Of a stretch of 64,000 bases of DNA, positions 18,490 to 32,729 are shown piece by piece (the stretch's first letter is position 1; each line of letters starts with the position of its first letter). The stretch covers positions 4,278,001 to 4,342,000 of the forward strand of contig JAVLRN010000001.1 of assembly GCA_032821775.1 (NCBI GenBank), given 5' to 3'. The DNA comes from Sanguinoderma infundibulare (Eukaryota > Basidiomycota > Agaricomycetes > Polyporales > Polyporaceae). Below the pieces are notes generated by a model. The model was not told where the DNA came from, searched no databases, and saw only the letters and a program-made list of their open reading frames with translations. Both the position numbers and the translations under genes were made by a program.

Positions 18490-18573
18490 TTAGTCGTGCT
18501 CAAGGATGTTGTCCGCGATCTCGGGGTTGACGTACACGACGATGTCGTCCTCCGTCGTGGCGGAGAGGAAGTG
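18490..18573 (-). pseudogene. DDIVVYVNPEIAD exon remnant (unit 2)
   Basis: Same sequence as the unit 1 remnant. Confidence 0.4.
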
Positions 18574-18798
18574 CAGTGATCACCGCACCAAATGCATTCC
18601 CCAGCGGTCGTTCTGAATATGGAAAGTGAGTGACGGCAACAGACATCTTGATGATGGGCTGTCGACTGGGCGCATGGCAAGGGGATGAAGATCTATGAGG
18701 CCCAGAGCGCGACTGACTGAATCAAGCAATGCATATGCGCAGCAGATACTGAATGGTGCGCACCGTACTTGAGCGCCAGTGCGCTGATAACGTCCTAA

Positions 18799-19412
18799 CT
18801 AATGGCACCAATGTTTGTCATCGGCAAGGAGGCGGATGAACTCCGAGTTGGTCATACGACTGACGCTAGGGTGCATGGTTGAGTAATCATTGACATCAAT
18901 CAGACATTGCTGGCGAATGTGACCGTGATTGGGTTCACCGCTGACACTGCAATGGGCCATGAAAGAAGACGTAGTGTGCATGGCCATGATCTAGCAGACA
19001 GCAGAGCAGAAGCGATCTTTGGGGGTCATGAAAGCCAGGCGTTCCGGACATTGGTCTACTCACCCATCGAAACGATTGGCCGAACATCTGATGGAAGAGG
19101 GTTGGATGGTCGCTGTTCCCGCATACGGCGCTGACTCGAAAACCCCGGATGGCAACTGGGTCGAGTCTAGTCTCTGTATTTGATGGCGTGCAAGGTCAGA
19201 AAATAAAAGTTTACCCCACACAGCAATGGTAACACACTCACGCTGGCGATGGGGCAGTCATTGATGCAGCGATGATCGTGGTAGAGAGCAAAGAGCGACG
19301 GCAATGACACGAACATCCAAGGGCAGCGCCACAAGGGTCCAAGCGCCCGCAGCTGCCATTTGCGGAATCCCGCTCTCTCATAAACCTCCATCAGCCCTGA
19401 CCTCGCTTCCAC
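18799..19412 (-). CDS. Predicted three-exon gene (unit 2)
   Basis: Identical to unit 1. Exons are at 19412-19242, 19171-19064 and 18990-18799. Confidence 0.4.
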
Positions 19413-19788
19413 TCATTCGTTTCAACCCCTGCTGCGCTCTGCTACAGTATTCATGTGCTCACCAGTTCTGGACCATGGCAATGCAGACTGCTCTCCGCCG
19501 ACAATTTCTTCCAATCAGCACTCATCAGCAGCCACCGCCAGCCTGTCAGTTCCTATCCGAGTTGATTCAGCCGCAACAGAACCACCCAAGCGGTGGAGCA
19601 GCTCGCGCAGCTGAGTCAGGCTACGCCGCGGCCGGAGATTGAGCCTGTGTGGGCGGAGACAGGGCCAGACCTTGGACGATGGTATTTTTCTTTGAGCCAC
19701 CGCAATAACTTGCAGACAATTATTTTCCAACAAATTTGACCTTGAGCGACCAATGTAGAGTTGGTAGATGGATTCATAGCATCTGCAC

Positions 19789-19859
19789 TATGTCGGGGGC
19801 TCCGGAGGGGGTGAGTATGCAGAGGAGGCGAAGGACGTGTACTTGAAGCACTGCTACCC
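19789..19859 (+). pseudogene. O-fucosyltransferase-like fragment at telomere-like DNA (unit 2)
   Basis: Same junction as in unit 1. Confidence 0.5.
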
Positions 19860-20235
19860 AGGGTTAGGTGCAAGGTTAGGGCTAACCTAGGTTAGCAATT
19901 CCCTGGGTTTTGCGTCAGCTGAACAGTACACCATATGTATGTATACATTGAATGAATCCCAGTGCAGATTTTTGTAGGCAACAAAAATTCAGTTCAGGGT
20001 TAATTATTGTCTGCGGAAGCCCCCTCGCCGAAATGGGTAGCACGCTCAGGTTAGGGGCACGGGTTAGGGGCAAGGTTAACATAGGTTAGCGAATTTGAAG
20101 GCTCCGGTTGGTTTTGCATGGGTAACACGAATACCGTATCAATCCCAATTCATGTGGATATGTATACTACAAATTCCAAGGCGCAGAACACGCGTGAAGA
20201 GAACTTTGGGGGGTTAGGGCCAGGGTAGTGTTAAG
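19860..20235 (+). repeat. Interstitial telomere-like tract (unit 2)
   Basis: Same clusters as unit 1 with no difference noticed. Confidence 0.7.
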
Positions 20236-20306
20236 TTTAAGCCGCTTCCACTTTGGGAAGGTGAGCGCTCTCGACTAGGCCTTGTCTCTCGACCACCACC
20301 CTTCAG

Positions 20307-20423
20307 CTGGATTACGCAGACTTGGACAAATTCAACTGCTTCAAAGTGTCCCTGGTCCATGTGCATTTGACGGCCTCCGCGGCGGTGACGACATTCAGCA
20401 AGGACGCATCAGACGACGGATAG
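20307..20423 (+). pseudogene. Orphan terminal exon (unit 2)
   Basis: Identical to the unit 1 exon. Confidence 0.4.
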
Positions 20424-21506
20424 CATCCGCTTGTTGGTGGCGGCGGCAACGGCGGCGAAGGCCATCGGAACGTCCCCAGATTCGCGCTCAGGTCTCTGGG
20501 GCGACAATCGCGCGTTATGAGTGTGTGTTATTTTCACTGTATTCACAGACTCTCGCCTGATTTTTATTGCGGTCGACTGTCCGATCACACCTAGCCTTGG
20601 AGACGTTGGTCGTGTTCATGTCTGCCGGACTTTGCAGAGCGGTTCCTGATTATCGATGTTAGTACAGTACAACCTCGCTTGATGTCGCCAGGAGTACTTA
20701 CACCGTTCAAAAGCACCCCAGATAGGGAAGGCAACAATACAGTCTCAGAAATTACAGAGGCCGTCAGGGCTGATACATTGCACACCGCGTCTGATCAAGT
20801 CCCTGGATCATATCGGCGAAATTCGGTTGAAGGAACGTTGCAAGCTTGCTGTCTGCATAAGCCTCCGAGTATCGAACCGTCGCTTGCACTGGCGAGTTGC
20901 GACAGCGCGTGGAGCCCTGCGTAATTCGTTCACAGCCGTGCATCTCTTTCCCAAGCATCGTCCCCGGTGTCTGGCTGCTCCGATGGGTACGCTTTGGCAT
21001 CTTGAGCCAATATACACAGCCGACGCAACCCTTGATTTGTCAAAAATGAGCCTGTGCGCGCGTCCTCTGCCCAACAACATCACGTCCCCGGTACGAGACC
21101 CTCCGAGACCTCAACAAAGTCCTTGTCTGGCCCACTCGAGCATACGCAAAGATATGGTAGTACAATGAATATATTGGGACGCGGACGGCGGCAGAGAGAT
21201 ACAGCGTTACCGCTCGATGGCATCTCGCTTCGCACCTCCGTGCAGATCTGTGTTCGAAAATTGTACCGACCCAGGCCCCGATCGCGATTTTCGAGTGCGA
21301 GGTCAACGGACGTGGTCATGGCGGCCGTCGCGACTTGCCGTGTACCTAGATGCGTGGATGGTTAGCCGACCTTGAAACCGCGTTTGCAGAAAGGGGATCA
21401 GAAAGAAATTGGCGTCTGCAACGCGGAGATCGCTTCACAAACCGACCCCACAGCCCGGAATGCGTTAGGACGAGAAGTATGATTGCACCATGTGCGAGCG
21501 ACCGTT

Positions 21507-21828
21507 CTAGCGCAACCATTCAATTCCCGGACATACTCGCCCAGCTCCTCCTTCAGCTCCGCCACCCACGGCTGCTTCCCATTCATCATGATGTACACGT
21601 TCTTCAACCCCCGTCCCGCCGGCCTCGCTCACCCTCTGGACGATCTGCGCGATGTCCGGGTAGCAGTGCTTCAAGTACATACCTGAGCGTAAACTCCTCT
21701 GGTGGGACAAGATCACGAGCAGTTGTGATTTGATGCTCAGCTGGGAGCAGCGGTTCGTCGCGCAGTCGGTGGACATGCTGGTCAGGCAGCGGGCGCAGGT
21801 GATCCTCGGGAACGGGGTGCACCGGTGA
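21507..21828. pseudogene. O-fucosyltransferase-like pieces, opposed (unit 2)
   Basis: Minus-strand piece at 21507-21679 with the same G5 slip, and plus-strand piece at 21697-21828. Sequence as in unit 1. Confidence 0.5.
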
Positions 21829-22447
21829 TCGTGTCCGTGTTTGTTTTCCCTCGCCGACCGACACGCAGGTACGAAGTTTGGGTGCGAGAACGTCGGACGC
21901 AGTCGTCGCGACTTGCCGGGTGCCTAGATGAATGGATGGTTAGCCGACCTCGAAACCGCGTATTCAGAAATGGGATCAGAAGGAAATTGGCGTGTACATC
22001 ACGGAGATCGCGTCGGAAACCAGGAGCGGCGGTGGGAGAATGCGGACGCAGACGCACAGATTTTCCCAAATCCGGGCGGCCGCAGAGTGGGTAGAAACCA
22101 TCCTGGCACGCACAGACTGCCGTACGAGGTATTTAAGGGAGGCTGGAGGTTGGAGGTTCCGCATTCCCGTCCCCGCCCATCCGCTACTGCCCGCGCGCCC
22201 TCGTTCTTCCGCTGAGTCCATAGCCCGTCCTGTCCATCCGCCATCCCCGGCTTGCTTTTGTGTTCCTGTTCCATGCGTTCGGGTTGAAGTCCGGCGGTCT
22301 GCGGAGTGTCCGTCGTCCGGACCATCGCGGCGAGGCGGTACGTTGTTGGTTGGTTTCTAACTGGAATCGTTTGACGTTGATCGTGCTTGTACTTGTAGCG
22401 CGATGTTCACTGGCCAGAGGGAGGACGCACTGCTGACGGCGGTCGCT

Positions 22448-22717
22448 GTCCACTTCAGGTAGCTCACGTGCCGAGGGTATCGTCGTCGTGAGGTACAGCA
22501 CCATGTAGATGACGATGCTCGGCACGAAGAGCTTCCAGATCTCCCTGGACGGCGGCACGGCGCAGTGTGTGAACTTGGGCCCAGGTGAGTGAACGGCGAC
22601 GACGTTGATGTTGTGGCAGATCGTCCGGAGGAGACAGATTGCGCAGATTGTGGCTATCGTCAGTATGCCCACGAATGCCGCGCGTGCGAGGGTGTCCTTG
22701 GAGTAGACGTAGCATAT
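22448..22717 (-). pseudogene. Membrane-protein fragment (unit 2)
   Basis: Identical to the unit 1 fragment. Confidence 0.45.
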
Positions 22718-23472
22718 TCACCGACTAGCCTTGAATTCGGTCTTCCGCGCATGTATCATGATTTTTGACGTAGCTAGTTCGGGAACTCGGATCAAGTGAG
22801 TGGTGGTGGTAACTAGAGCTTATATAGCTACGAACTGGGGCGAATGAGATGGATTCCCATTGCGGCGCGATAAGATGTTGGAGCGAGGTTGCATTGCGGA
22901 CGATACATGACGTCGTGCAAGGTCGCAGCTGGCGACACGCGTCGTTGTGCTGCATGCAGTCCCATGGGAGGCCCTAGATTCGACGAAGTCGTCCTGCTTG
23001 TGCTTCTGGACGGGATTTGCGTCCGGATGTACGTACCGGTCATCCTTATCGTGATTTCTGTCAGGGTACGGTTATGTTGAGTACAGCCGCCCAGCGCACC
23101 TCGAGATCGGACGCAGGCTGGAGATCCCTGCTAAGATAGCGAAGTCGTTAAGAGCCTTGAGGGTCAGAAACAAGCTGGACGGTGTCGCTTCCGATGGTCG
23201 CGGATGACGCGTTTGTCTGTGTTTGGCGCCGGATCGGGCCGGCGACTGTCTTGGCATGAGATGACATCGAGCGTCGACGCGTCGACATCGACTTGGACCG
23301 GCGATGGAACCCGGCATCGAGGCGCATCTCAGGCTAGCATCTAACCAGTCGCTGCCCTCTACCGCAACTTGGACGGCCTTCGGCCTTTGTTTCTCGCCAT
23401 CGCTATGCAACACCCCACAGACATAGAACACCATCCTAGGCGACACCTTCCGCACACCTGTATCCAACAACC

Positions 23473-26400
23473 ATGGTACGTTCCAGCCACTCGACGAAGG
23501 AATTTGGACGTACAGGCTAACTGTCGCATACCAGAGCGACGCCGAGAGCGAATTCTGGGGGGGCGATTCAGACTCCATCTCGCGAGCTCAACAGTTCTTC
23601 GCGGACACCAGCAATGCGTCTCCCATTCAAAGTTACCCGATGGCGCCACCGAAACAAGGCACTAATCATGGACCGCGATCAGATCGGAGAGACAGTCGTG
23701 CAGAGTCCTCGCCCAGCAAGAGGACACCTCGGCAGCCCAAGATCACCTCGGAGAGAGGGACCAATACTCGTGTTCGCGGGAGGGGGACGAGTCAACGTCC
23801 TTTGTTAGAACACACGACTCCCCATGCGCGCGACCAACGACCTGTTGCCTCCGCCGCTCATTCGGATGCAGCTACCACTGCGGGTACTCGCTCACAAGGT
23901 AGCGTGAGTGTGGACCAGTCCATGGATCTAGACCTCGACTCTAACTTGGAGAACGATGCAGCGTACGGTCAGTACGACCCACTGGTTTATTCCTTCCCTT
24001 GCGCTGACGGCATCGCGTAATCTTTAGTTGAAGCAAGTGAGTGTACTACCGGCAACTACGCATCGTAGATTCTTACCGCAGCACCCACAGTGATGGACAC
24101 GGACAACGACGACTCCGAACCTCCTTCTCGAGGCGGTTCGTTCGCCTTCTCCTACGTCCAATCGAGTCGGAATGCGTCGATGACTTCCCTCTCGTCCTCG
24201 GCGTCAGTTGATTCCAGAACTGGAAGGAAACACGCCATGCCGTACGAGTCGACCTACGGCAGACCGATCGCCGCACAGGTTGCGCGAAAGGTGCCTCGCA
24301 CAACGCAGAAGGTAGGTCCCTCTAGATAACTCAGCCGGCCGGCTTGGTACCGTATTGGACACAAGAGCGGGGACATTAGAGGTGCCCAATTGCCTTCCAT
24401 TGCGCTCACTCTAGACGTTGGACGCACCGGGAAGCAATTGCGCCCTCCTGTCCAGTGGAGAATGCCATTCGAAAGTATGTTGGAGACAAGAACAACGCCG
24501 GTGTCAACCAGCGCGGATCGTTCTTCTCTCCAACATATTTGTAAGGAGTATTTTTCATTGAGCAGGAAGGGGCGACAGAGCCCTTGGAAGAAACCGGGCG
24601 CAAGGGTGAAGGTCGTCCCCTTGCCATACGCGCAGTGCTCGGCTAGCCTACGTTTGGACTGGGAAACGTGCCCGGGCGCCGCCCGTAGTGACCGTGGGGA
24701 TCGGGCGCGACAGTAAGAGCGTATGAATTGGGTTACAGAGGCGACGAAGCGCAATTTTAACAGAGGAACGAGCTCGTTTGAAGGTGACGAGCTACCTCTG
24801 GCTTCAACAACTCCTCGCGAGATTCGTGTTTAGATTTTGCCTACCTTGAATGTTAAACCTTCGCGAGCTTCTGCTCCACCATTGGATGACAGAAACGTAC
24901 ATTTCTTGCCTCTCTCCTCGGCGCGCGCGAACTTGAGAAGAACTTCTTTGGAGTCAAGGGGATGTGAGTTGAGTGCAACCGAGTAGCTCCAGGGGCTCCG
25001 TCGGCAATGGTTTCTATTTCATAGGCGTCGCCATGAGCGCCAATCGAACTGGAACAATCGAGTATAGACTAGTACTCCCTATTGACTCTTGAGCACCCCG
25101 TGGGCAACACTGACTTGCTCTCTCTGATTGCTTCCTCCTGTTGGCATTGTGTTTATGATTGCTGACATCCATCTACTTTACAGGCTCCTACCACATCCAA
25201 GCCACTCCCTCAGACGCCGTCGCGTTCGGGGAATGTCACGCGGAAGAACTGGGCTGACTCCCCCGAGCCGTACCAGAAAAGGGTCGAGACACCGACCATA
25301 ACACGGATCTCCAACGCCCTCGAGGATGCGGTTGCCTTTGAACAAGAAGAAGCGAGTTCTGCGTCAGCCGGGCCTTCCCGCCAACGTGAGCAGAAGAACG
25401 CGTTTGACCCGTCGACGCTATCGGGTGTCTGCGTCATCGCGCATTCAAAGGACGCGCAGCGCCTGTTCGACAATATTCCCCTGAGCTGGGGCGTGCAGTA
25501 CGAAATCGCTCGTGGGGTCTCGCGGGGCATATGGAGTTGGGAGACGGTGATACAGGCCGAGCCTGCCCTCAGGTCCCTCAAAGGAGAGAACACAGGCAAC
25601 GCCACGAGGGTATCCCATGTGCTCGGTCGCCAGTTCGGCGACAACTCGCCGGTTGACGGCGCCATATGGTGCGCGTCCAGTTGTGTTGCAAACATGCATG
25701 CGCAGCATCTGACACCAGGATAGGTATGAGCTCGACCGGGAAGAGAAGGCGATGATCGAACGGCGAGGGCGCGGACTCGGCCTGCAGGGCGACTTCGGGG
25801 AGAAGCCGAACTGGTACGGCGGGCAGATCCAGCAAGTCGCCAGACTCGAGGAGGCCGGCGACGGCTTCCGGGTCGTGCTCGCGAAGATGGAGATGCGCAA
25901 GTCGACGCGCTTCGCCCGCTTCCTCGCCTCCCGGCGGATTCTGCAGGTCTCGGTCCCGGCTACGGTCGTCAACAGCCGAGCGGAGGATCTCCGCGCGTTC
26001 TTCACCCAGAAGTTTGTGTTGTGCGGCCGGATTTTCGTCGCGTTCGGCGCAAAGGACAAGAAGGTCTTCCTCATGGAGACCCCGGAGGCGCACGAGCGTG
26101 CTGCTTACATCAAGGGCGACGAGCAGAGGATCAGCTTGGCGGATTTCGTCGCGTGGCACAATCCGATGGACCTCAACGGCGCGCAGGTATGTTGATGCCT
26201 CTGTCAAGGTGATAGCAGCTTAACCATTATGCAACGCAGCCGACGTCGAAGTGGGCCACGCGGTTCGACCTCGGCTTCTCCATCTCTGTCCCGGCCCTGC
26301 TCATTCATCCCGACAACACCTACTATAAGCGTGACGATAGTGCGTCGCCTTCGTCTTCTATCGATGATTCATTTCACGATCGTCTGCTACGCAGTTGCGC

Positions 26401-28938
26401 CGCCGCACGATCCGGAGCAGAAGCCCGCGGCAGAGTTCATCTACACAGACGGCTGCGGGTGGATGAACAACGCCGGACTGAGCGCTATCGCGCGGCACAT
26501 GGGACTCGAGGAGCGCCCGACGGCCGTGCAAGGTCGTTTTGCAGGCGCGAAGGGGCTCTGGGTGCTGCACCCGCGCGACCAGTCGTCGGTCCCGAAGATC
26601 TGGATCCGCGACTCCCAGGTCAAGATCAAGCTAGACCAGTGCAACCTCCACCAGGCGCACCAAATCTTTGATTTGCTCGCGCCGCCCCGGGTCACCCTTC
26701 CCAGCCGTCTCTCCCGGCTGACGATCCTGAACCTCGCGCACAATGGGGTGCAGGAGACGACGTTCGTCGAGCTCATGAGGGCCACGATTGAGGAGGAGGT
26801 CAAGCCGCTTACGCAGTGGACGGGCCCGAAGGCCATGTTCCTCCTCTGGAAGGCGGTCGAGAAGGTCGGCGGCGTGGCGATGAAACGCGCGCTTCAGCAC
26901 GCCCTTGGCGCCTCGCGCGCTCTGGGGCTGGTCGGCAGAACCCTCCAGGATCTCGCTCTCGCTGAGGGCGACGAGCTCGAGGAGCTGGTGAACGAGATCG
27001 CCGCGGACGCTCGGGACGGCGAGCTGAGCGAGGATTCGATGGCTTCGTACACGGCCCTGCGCAACCAGGCGACGGGCCAGCCGCTCACCATTCACGCCGT
27101 CATCCTTGACCTTCTCCAGGCTGGATTCAACCCGCTGGAGCTGGAGCTTCTGTACGACAAGCTGAAGATGGTGGTGACGCTCGTCATCGAGGATATCATC
27201 CTCGACTACCACATCGCCGTTCCCCATTCCATTGAGGCGTTTATCATACCAGGTATGTGATTCCGTCGTTTACTACACCGTGTGCAGCCAGATGACCGCG
27301 AAGCAGATCCGATTAGCGTGTTGCGCGAGGGGGAGATCCACTTCAAGTCAACGAAGAACCTCAAGGACGTGGACGACTTGAATCGCAACCAGCTCCTCGG
27401 CGATGTCTTGGTATACCTGTTCTGAGTACAATCATTTGTGACTTGCTGATGCGTAGCTTGACAGATCTATCGTAATCCGAATCGCCTTCCGTCGGACGTC
27501 CAGAAGGTATGTCGAGTAAGACATTATTAATAAGTGGTGCGAGCTGATCATTCGTGGTATCATGCGTAGGTTACGGCTGTAGAATGCGTGGAGCTTTCGG
27601 CGTACACCGATGTCATCGTGCTTCCAACTACTGGGCCCCGTTCGTTCGCCAGCTACCTCGCTGGAGGAGGTGAGTGGTGTTGCGAGTGCGAGTTACCTTC
27701 CCAGCTGACCTGCTTGAAACTGTGTAGACTATGATGGAGGTATGGTTTTGTTTCGCCGTCTGTGACCATCCACTAGCCTCAGGCTGATACCATGTGCTCT
27801 AGACGTCGCGGTTGTCATCTACGATGAGAGGCTCGTCAAGGACTTCGTCACGCGCCCGCTTACGCGAGAGCCGGTCGACTTCATCAAAGACAACTTTGAG
27901 GATATGGGCACCATCCAACAGGTTACCAACCTCGCCAAGGATCTCGAGGGATTTCACGATCCCGACGCGAGTCGCCGGAAGTTGCAGGAGAGCCTCCTCT
28001 TGGGGCTCTCCCCTGCACCGATCGGCCAGTATTCTCGCTTCCACGAAGGCTCCATTTACGCGAATGGATACGACGCGGCCGACACGATTCGCCTCGCGTT
28101 CATGTAAGTTCATCATCTCCCCTCCGTTTCAGCCCGACACCAGCTCACGAACTCACCCGGAAGGTTCAACACCGTGCTCGACTCCCGCAAGACCGGCCAT
28201 CGCGTCAAGACTGAAGTCTTCAAGGCAGACAAGAGGAAGTTCGACAGAAGACTTCCCGACTGCCTTCAGTTGCGCAAGGAGGCCAAGTGGGGGAGTCAGG
28301 CTGGGGGAGGAGTGCTATCCTTCAAGCGGGATCGGAAGCTCGGAGATTTCATCCTAGAACACCTCTACGAGGCCGGCCGGAAGATGCGGGACGAACAAAT
28401 CAAGCAGTACGACAATCTGAAGCCGAAGGTCTTTAGCACGGACAAGCACCTCCTGCAGCCCTGGAAGACGGTGCAGCCGTATCTCAACGACACCGCTCCC
28501 GTCAGGCACGACCTCATTCTCATTCAGCAGCATGTCGACGACCACATCAAACAATGGCAGTCGATAACGGCCGCCGGTCGGCCGCCCAACCGCTACGCGT
28601 CTTCGGCGAAGGGTAAAGGCGCCGGCAAGGCGGGTTCCGGCAGGGGGTTGCTGCAAGCTCAGTACGACGAGCTCGCGCGGTCGTACGCGGCTGGGCCCGA
28701 GATCGATAAGGACGGCCTGCTCGCCACGTTCGCGAACGTCGAGCACCTGAAGGCGTCCTACGCTTACACACAGAGCCCCAAGTTCGTGTGGAACGTCGCA
28801 TTCCAGGCGCTCTGCCACATCAAGGCTGCCGCGCAGGGCTCGGTGGCGTGCACGGCGGACTTTGCGGACGTGATGTCCATCCCGGGTTCGACCGCGCGGG
28901 TTCTGGAGCAAAGCAGGGTGGCTCTCACGGCGTCGTGA
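23473..28938 (+). CDS. RNA-dependent RNA polymerase (unit 2)
   Basis: Same exon structure shifted by 17,665, ending at TGA 28936-28938. Differs from unit 1 in the last third: EDSMAS, GGGVLS, EHLYE, EIDKDG and KFVWN. The DYDGD exon is at 27728-27739. All splice sites and catalytic residues are intact. Confidence 0.9.
24473..24540 (+). ncRNA. Intron hairpin (unit 2)
   Basis: Same stem and loop as unit 1. Confidence 0.3.
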
Positions 28939-28993
28939 GCGATCGTCGACTTTTCTGGGTTTGTGGTCGTCCTCCTGACGACGGACCCGACAG

Positions 28994-29305
28994 TCAACGC
29001 CGAGCGTGCGGCTGAGCCGCTACATGCCGTCGTACAACCGGCCGAACGACTACGAGACTGTATCGCAGTGTACGTCCTTGGCTCGCTTTCTGGTGGCGGA
29101 CGGACACAGGCACTGACGTGGGTTTCGCTATACAGACTTCTGGAGCTGATTTGGCGCGATGCACCAGCAGCTGTCGCTGGTCGAGAGAATTGTGCATGGG
29201 CGTGGGGTCGCGTATGTTTGGAAGGAGCGCGCGGGCATGTATTTGTACTTGTGGACGCGTATCTATGCATTTCACACGCTGAGAATGACCGGGACTAGTG
29301 CTTGA
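28994..29305 (+). pseudogene. Coding-like exon pair after RdRP (unit 2)
   Basis: A CCC-to-CCG change in the TPSV stretch is synonymous. The internal TGA is kept. Confidence 0.35.
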
Positions 29306-29309
29306 GATA

Positions 29310-29402
29310 GGGAATGGTTTTGTGAACAGTCCGGACGGGTGAGGGAATGGTTTTGTGAACAATCCGGTAGGGGATGGTTTTGTGAACCATCCGGACGGGT
29401 GA
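29310..29402 (+). repeat. 33-bp minisatellite, three copies (unit 2)
   Basis: Here the third copy (from 29370) is well preserved and the second is shortened after AATCCGG, unlike unit 1. Confidence 0.85.
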
Positions 29403-29659
29403 CGGAGAGAGCCCGCGCGACCTCTGCAAGTACGCGTGCGCCCCACTCAGATCTACAGCTATCTATGTAGAGACACGTTCACTCGTGCGGCAGGACTCGA
29501 CTCGGGAGGAGGGAGAGGAGAGGGGGGAGAAAACCGCGGGGATAATGCTGCCTGTACGACTGAGTCTACACGGGGAAAGGTAAACAGAAACTCGAGATTT
29601 TGCTGCAACTGTACTACAGTACTACATGACGTACAGCGCAGCTCTCGGCGCGCCCGTAC

Positions 29660-31000
29660 ATGAGAGAAGAGAGATACGCCAGCACCGCGCCATCCATGTC
29701 CCGTAAAAATGCAGGCTGTTTGCGATCGCGTTCACGGGCTTGAAGTCGTCCATGTTGTGCAAGAACACCTGCCAGTAACGCGTCCACATTCAGCATTCAT
29801 TCATCCGGCCATCACACAAGGGGCAACATGAAGGAAGAGAAAAGGACGCACAATGGTCTTTACAACCTTTCCCAGCTTCCCCGGCCGGACACGGACGAGC
29901 TGAGAGAACCCCGGTCAGTTGGCCCCAGACGTCGAACATACTTGTCAGCCGGATACAGCATGGACCAGCCGTTACGAAGCTTGAACATCCAGGCAGATTC
30001 GAGATCCATGTTGGTGAGATTGGCAAGCGCGCCATGCCCGCAAATCAAGTCCCGCCTACAAACGCCAAGTTCAGAACGACGTCGAGATAATACTGTGCTC
30101 GGAGCGTACGCACCGTGCAAATGAGTATGCCTATCCGGTCATCCGCCCAGGAATCGCCTTGCGGGATCACACTCGTCGTCTGGTTGCCGCGTCTCCGTCC
30201 GGATAGGATCTGAATGAACACGCTCGCCCATCTTGACATCGATGTCTGGCAGCATACTGCCATGTTCGTAGAGCATTGACACCCCAGACGATAGAGGAGC
30301 ACGGCAAGAACTCACCGACATCTTGTCCGCGATCTTGGGGTTGACATACACGACGATGTCGTCCTTGACCGGGCTGTGCGGCGTCCCACGTCCGTGTGAA
30401 CGTGAGCTCAAGGCCGGAACGAACCATACCGTATGCTCACCGAGTACAAAGTCCATGCACGGTGATCTTCAAGTGGTCAAAGGGGCTGAGGTCGGGGTAA
30501 TATGTCGAACGACCACTTGATCACGCATGAACTCCCTTGCCTGCGCCGCCATTTCGACATATCCCTCGCCATCAGCGTCCGGCACCATGTATCGACAGAC
30601 AAGCACAGAAAGAACTCACCCGAAAGTTCACGTTCGAAGCAAGGACCATCAAGCCCGTATATGCATGGGGCGCGGGCAGCCGTGTTGGCGAAGATGAAGG
30701 TGTGAAACGCGGGGACCCTCTCCCCATTCCACAGAACGACAGGCGACATCCTGAGACGTCGCTGCAATGCAGGTAGAGCAGGTGGATGCAAAGGAGAGCA
30801 CATCGGAGACATCGGTGAGGCAATTGCAGGCCAAACGGCGATTCGGTGCGAACGTGAGCATAAGTCCGGAATGAACCGTTCGGAGGTATGCTCACCGAGT
30901 ACCAGGTCCGTGCGCGGTAATCTTCAATGCGCGTCCCTCGAGAACGCGCCATGCGCACCTGTCAACCGCGAAGTCATTGCACGCGGGCGGCGGCGAGCCT
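29660..31000 (-). pseudogene. Decayed multi-exon gene debris (unit 2)
   Basis: Diverged from unit 1 by many substitutions and small indels, yet the same pieces stay recognisable (MVPDADGEGYVEMAAQAREF, YYPDLSPFDHLKITVHG, KDDIVVYVNPKIADKMS). A three-base insertion and frameshifts around 30180-30210 break pieces that are open in unit 1. Confidence 0.4.
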
Positions 31001-31213
31001 GCAGATACGCGACCAGGGCCCCCAAAGACGTAGTTTGTCCGGGAGCGACGCTGTATGCGTCGGTGAGTGCGTGTGGGCCATTGAGACAAGAGAGAAGCGG
31101 GAGCAGATGGAAACGGGGAGAGGGGATAGTGGAAAGTAGATGGTCTCGGGGGAACCAGCAAACAGACTTCAAACCTACTGAATAAGTCCCCATCAACAAT
31201 AGGTACACTGCAA

Positions 31214-31811
31214 ATATCGGGTACGTACGGCGGCCACAATTGAAAGCAATCGATCAGATGGTGTATCCACAGCGATTTGAACTGCCGAATCGCCGCACTT
31301 CTTGAGGCTGCGCTTCACTGCGTGGAGACATCATGTAACCACATTGCGGTGCCCTCGGGTAGGATGGCTCGAGCAAGAGTCGCTTCTGGTCCCTGCCGTG
31401 TTCGTACTCGGCCGCCTGCGCGCGTGTATCCAGGTGGTTTCCCCCCTGTTATACTGCGGACGAATTAATATTAGTGACCACATCGCCAAGCTTATGTGCG
31501 CCGCGGAGAACGTTGCATTAGACCCGAACAGCCGCTTCGAAAACTTGCGGTTTCAAGTTTCCAATCTCGGCTGGCCTCCAAGTACCGCTGGCACTACAGC
31601 TCTAGCCCATCAACTCCAAGCGGCGCGTCAGGTTGAGAAACACAGGGTCGACCTCCGCACAACCACGGCCAGAACGTTCGGAACAGGATAAAACACGTAC
31701 CCGTAAACGAGTCTCGCATGCAACGCGGTATTAAATCATGCCGCGGAGTTTCGTCTGTAATCGAAGCGAGGGCGTTGCGAGGAGACGGTGACGATGGAAG
31801 CTCTGACGTCG
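31214..31811 (+). repeat. Internal duplication, copy A (unit 2)
   Basis: As in unit 1, with a few substitutions and a three-base loss near 31366 (ATGGCTCGAGC for ATGGCAGGCTCGAGC). Confidence 0.75.
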
Positions 31812-32707
31812 CCCATCCTGATCTTCCCAAAGTGCTGCAGGTACTGATCCCTTGCCGTCCGGAGCGCGAGCCATGCCCATCGCTGCTTGTTCTGCGCGAA
31901 TGATCCAAATTATCGTCAGCGTGCGTCAGGTATTAGACCCGGGGGAACGGTCTCTGATGGAACGAGGAACGCGTACCTCTTCGTACTTCTTGACCTGATC
32001 ATCGGGTGGAAGCTCGATCGGGGCAGGCTGCTCTACAGGAGCCGGACCTGGCGCAGGCGCCATAGGTGCCGGTGTTGGAGATGGGGCGACAGGCGGCAGA
32101 GGATTGGGCGTAGCCACCCGCACCGGCGACGCGGCCGCACTCTCTGGGACAGGTGTTGTCCCAGGCGTCGCGGGCAGCGAAGGGTGCAGAGGGACAGCAG
32201 CAATTGGTGGCGGGTGCGCTTTTGAAGGTGGCAGAGGATCTTGCAATCCCAAGGTGGACAGTGGCGGCATCGACGTGCTGTTCGGCATGGGGTTCGCAGT
32301 GGCGGACGTCGCCGCGGCGCTTGCGCCGTCCTTGGGCGCGGCGGCCTTCGCGCGAGCCGCTGCGATCCGTTCCACCTGCTTCGTGAGCTGCTTCTTCCGC
32401 ATGTCGATGCACGCGTCTTCCTGCCTGATCTTTTTGACGAAGTGTTTGATGTCCCCGGGCCTGCAAAAATGACCATGTTTGCAAATGGCGCAGAGAATGA
32501 AAACGCACTGGAACGGGTGCTGTGAATCCCACAAATCCCAGTACCCCATCTCCGAAACTCCATCAACGGCGCGCTCCCGTACCGGTACTGCCACAGCTCC
32601 TGATCCACCCTCATCCTTTCCCGCATGCCCTCTGTCGCTTCCTCCAACCCGACCTCCCTCTCCTCCTCATCAACCTCGATATGCTGTTCCTGTGTACGCA
32701 TGAACAA
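31736..32707 (-). pseudogene. Pro/Ala-rich gene with a probable frameshift (unit 2)
   Basis: Same slip at the G4 run. Replacements include Arg to Cys (EDACIDMRK), Ala to Val in TKQVERI, and changes in the acidic start (EQHIEVDEEEREV). Confidence 0.4.
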
Positions 32708-32729
32708 TGGGCGATGTCTAAGGATGGGA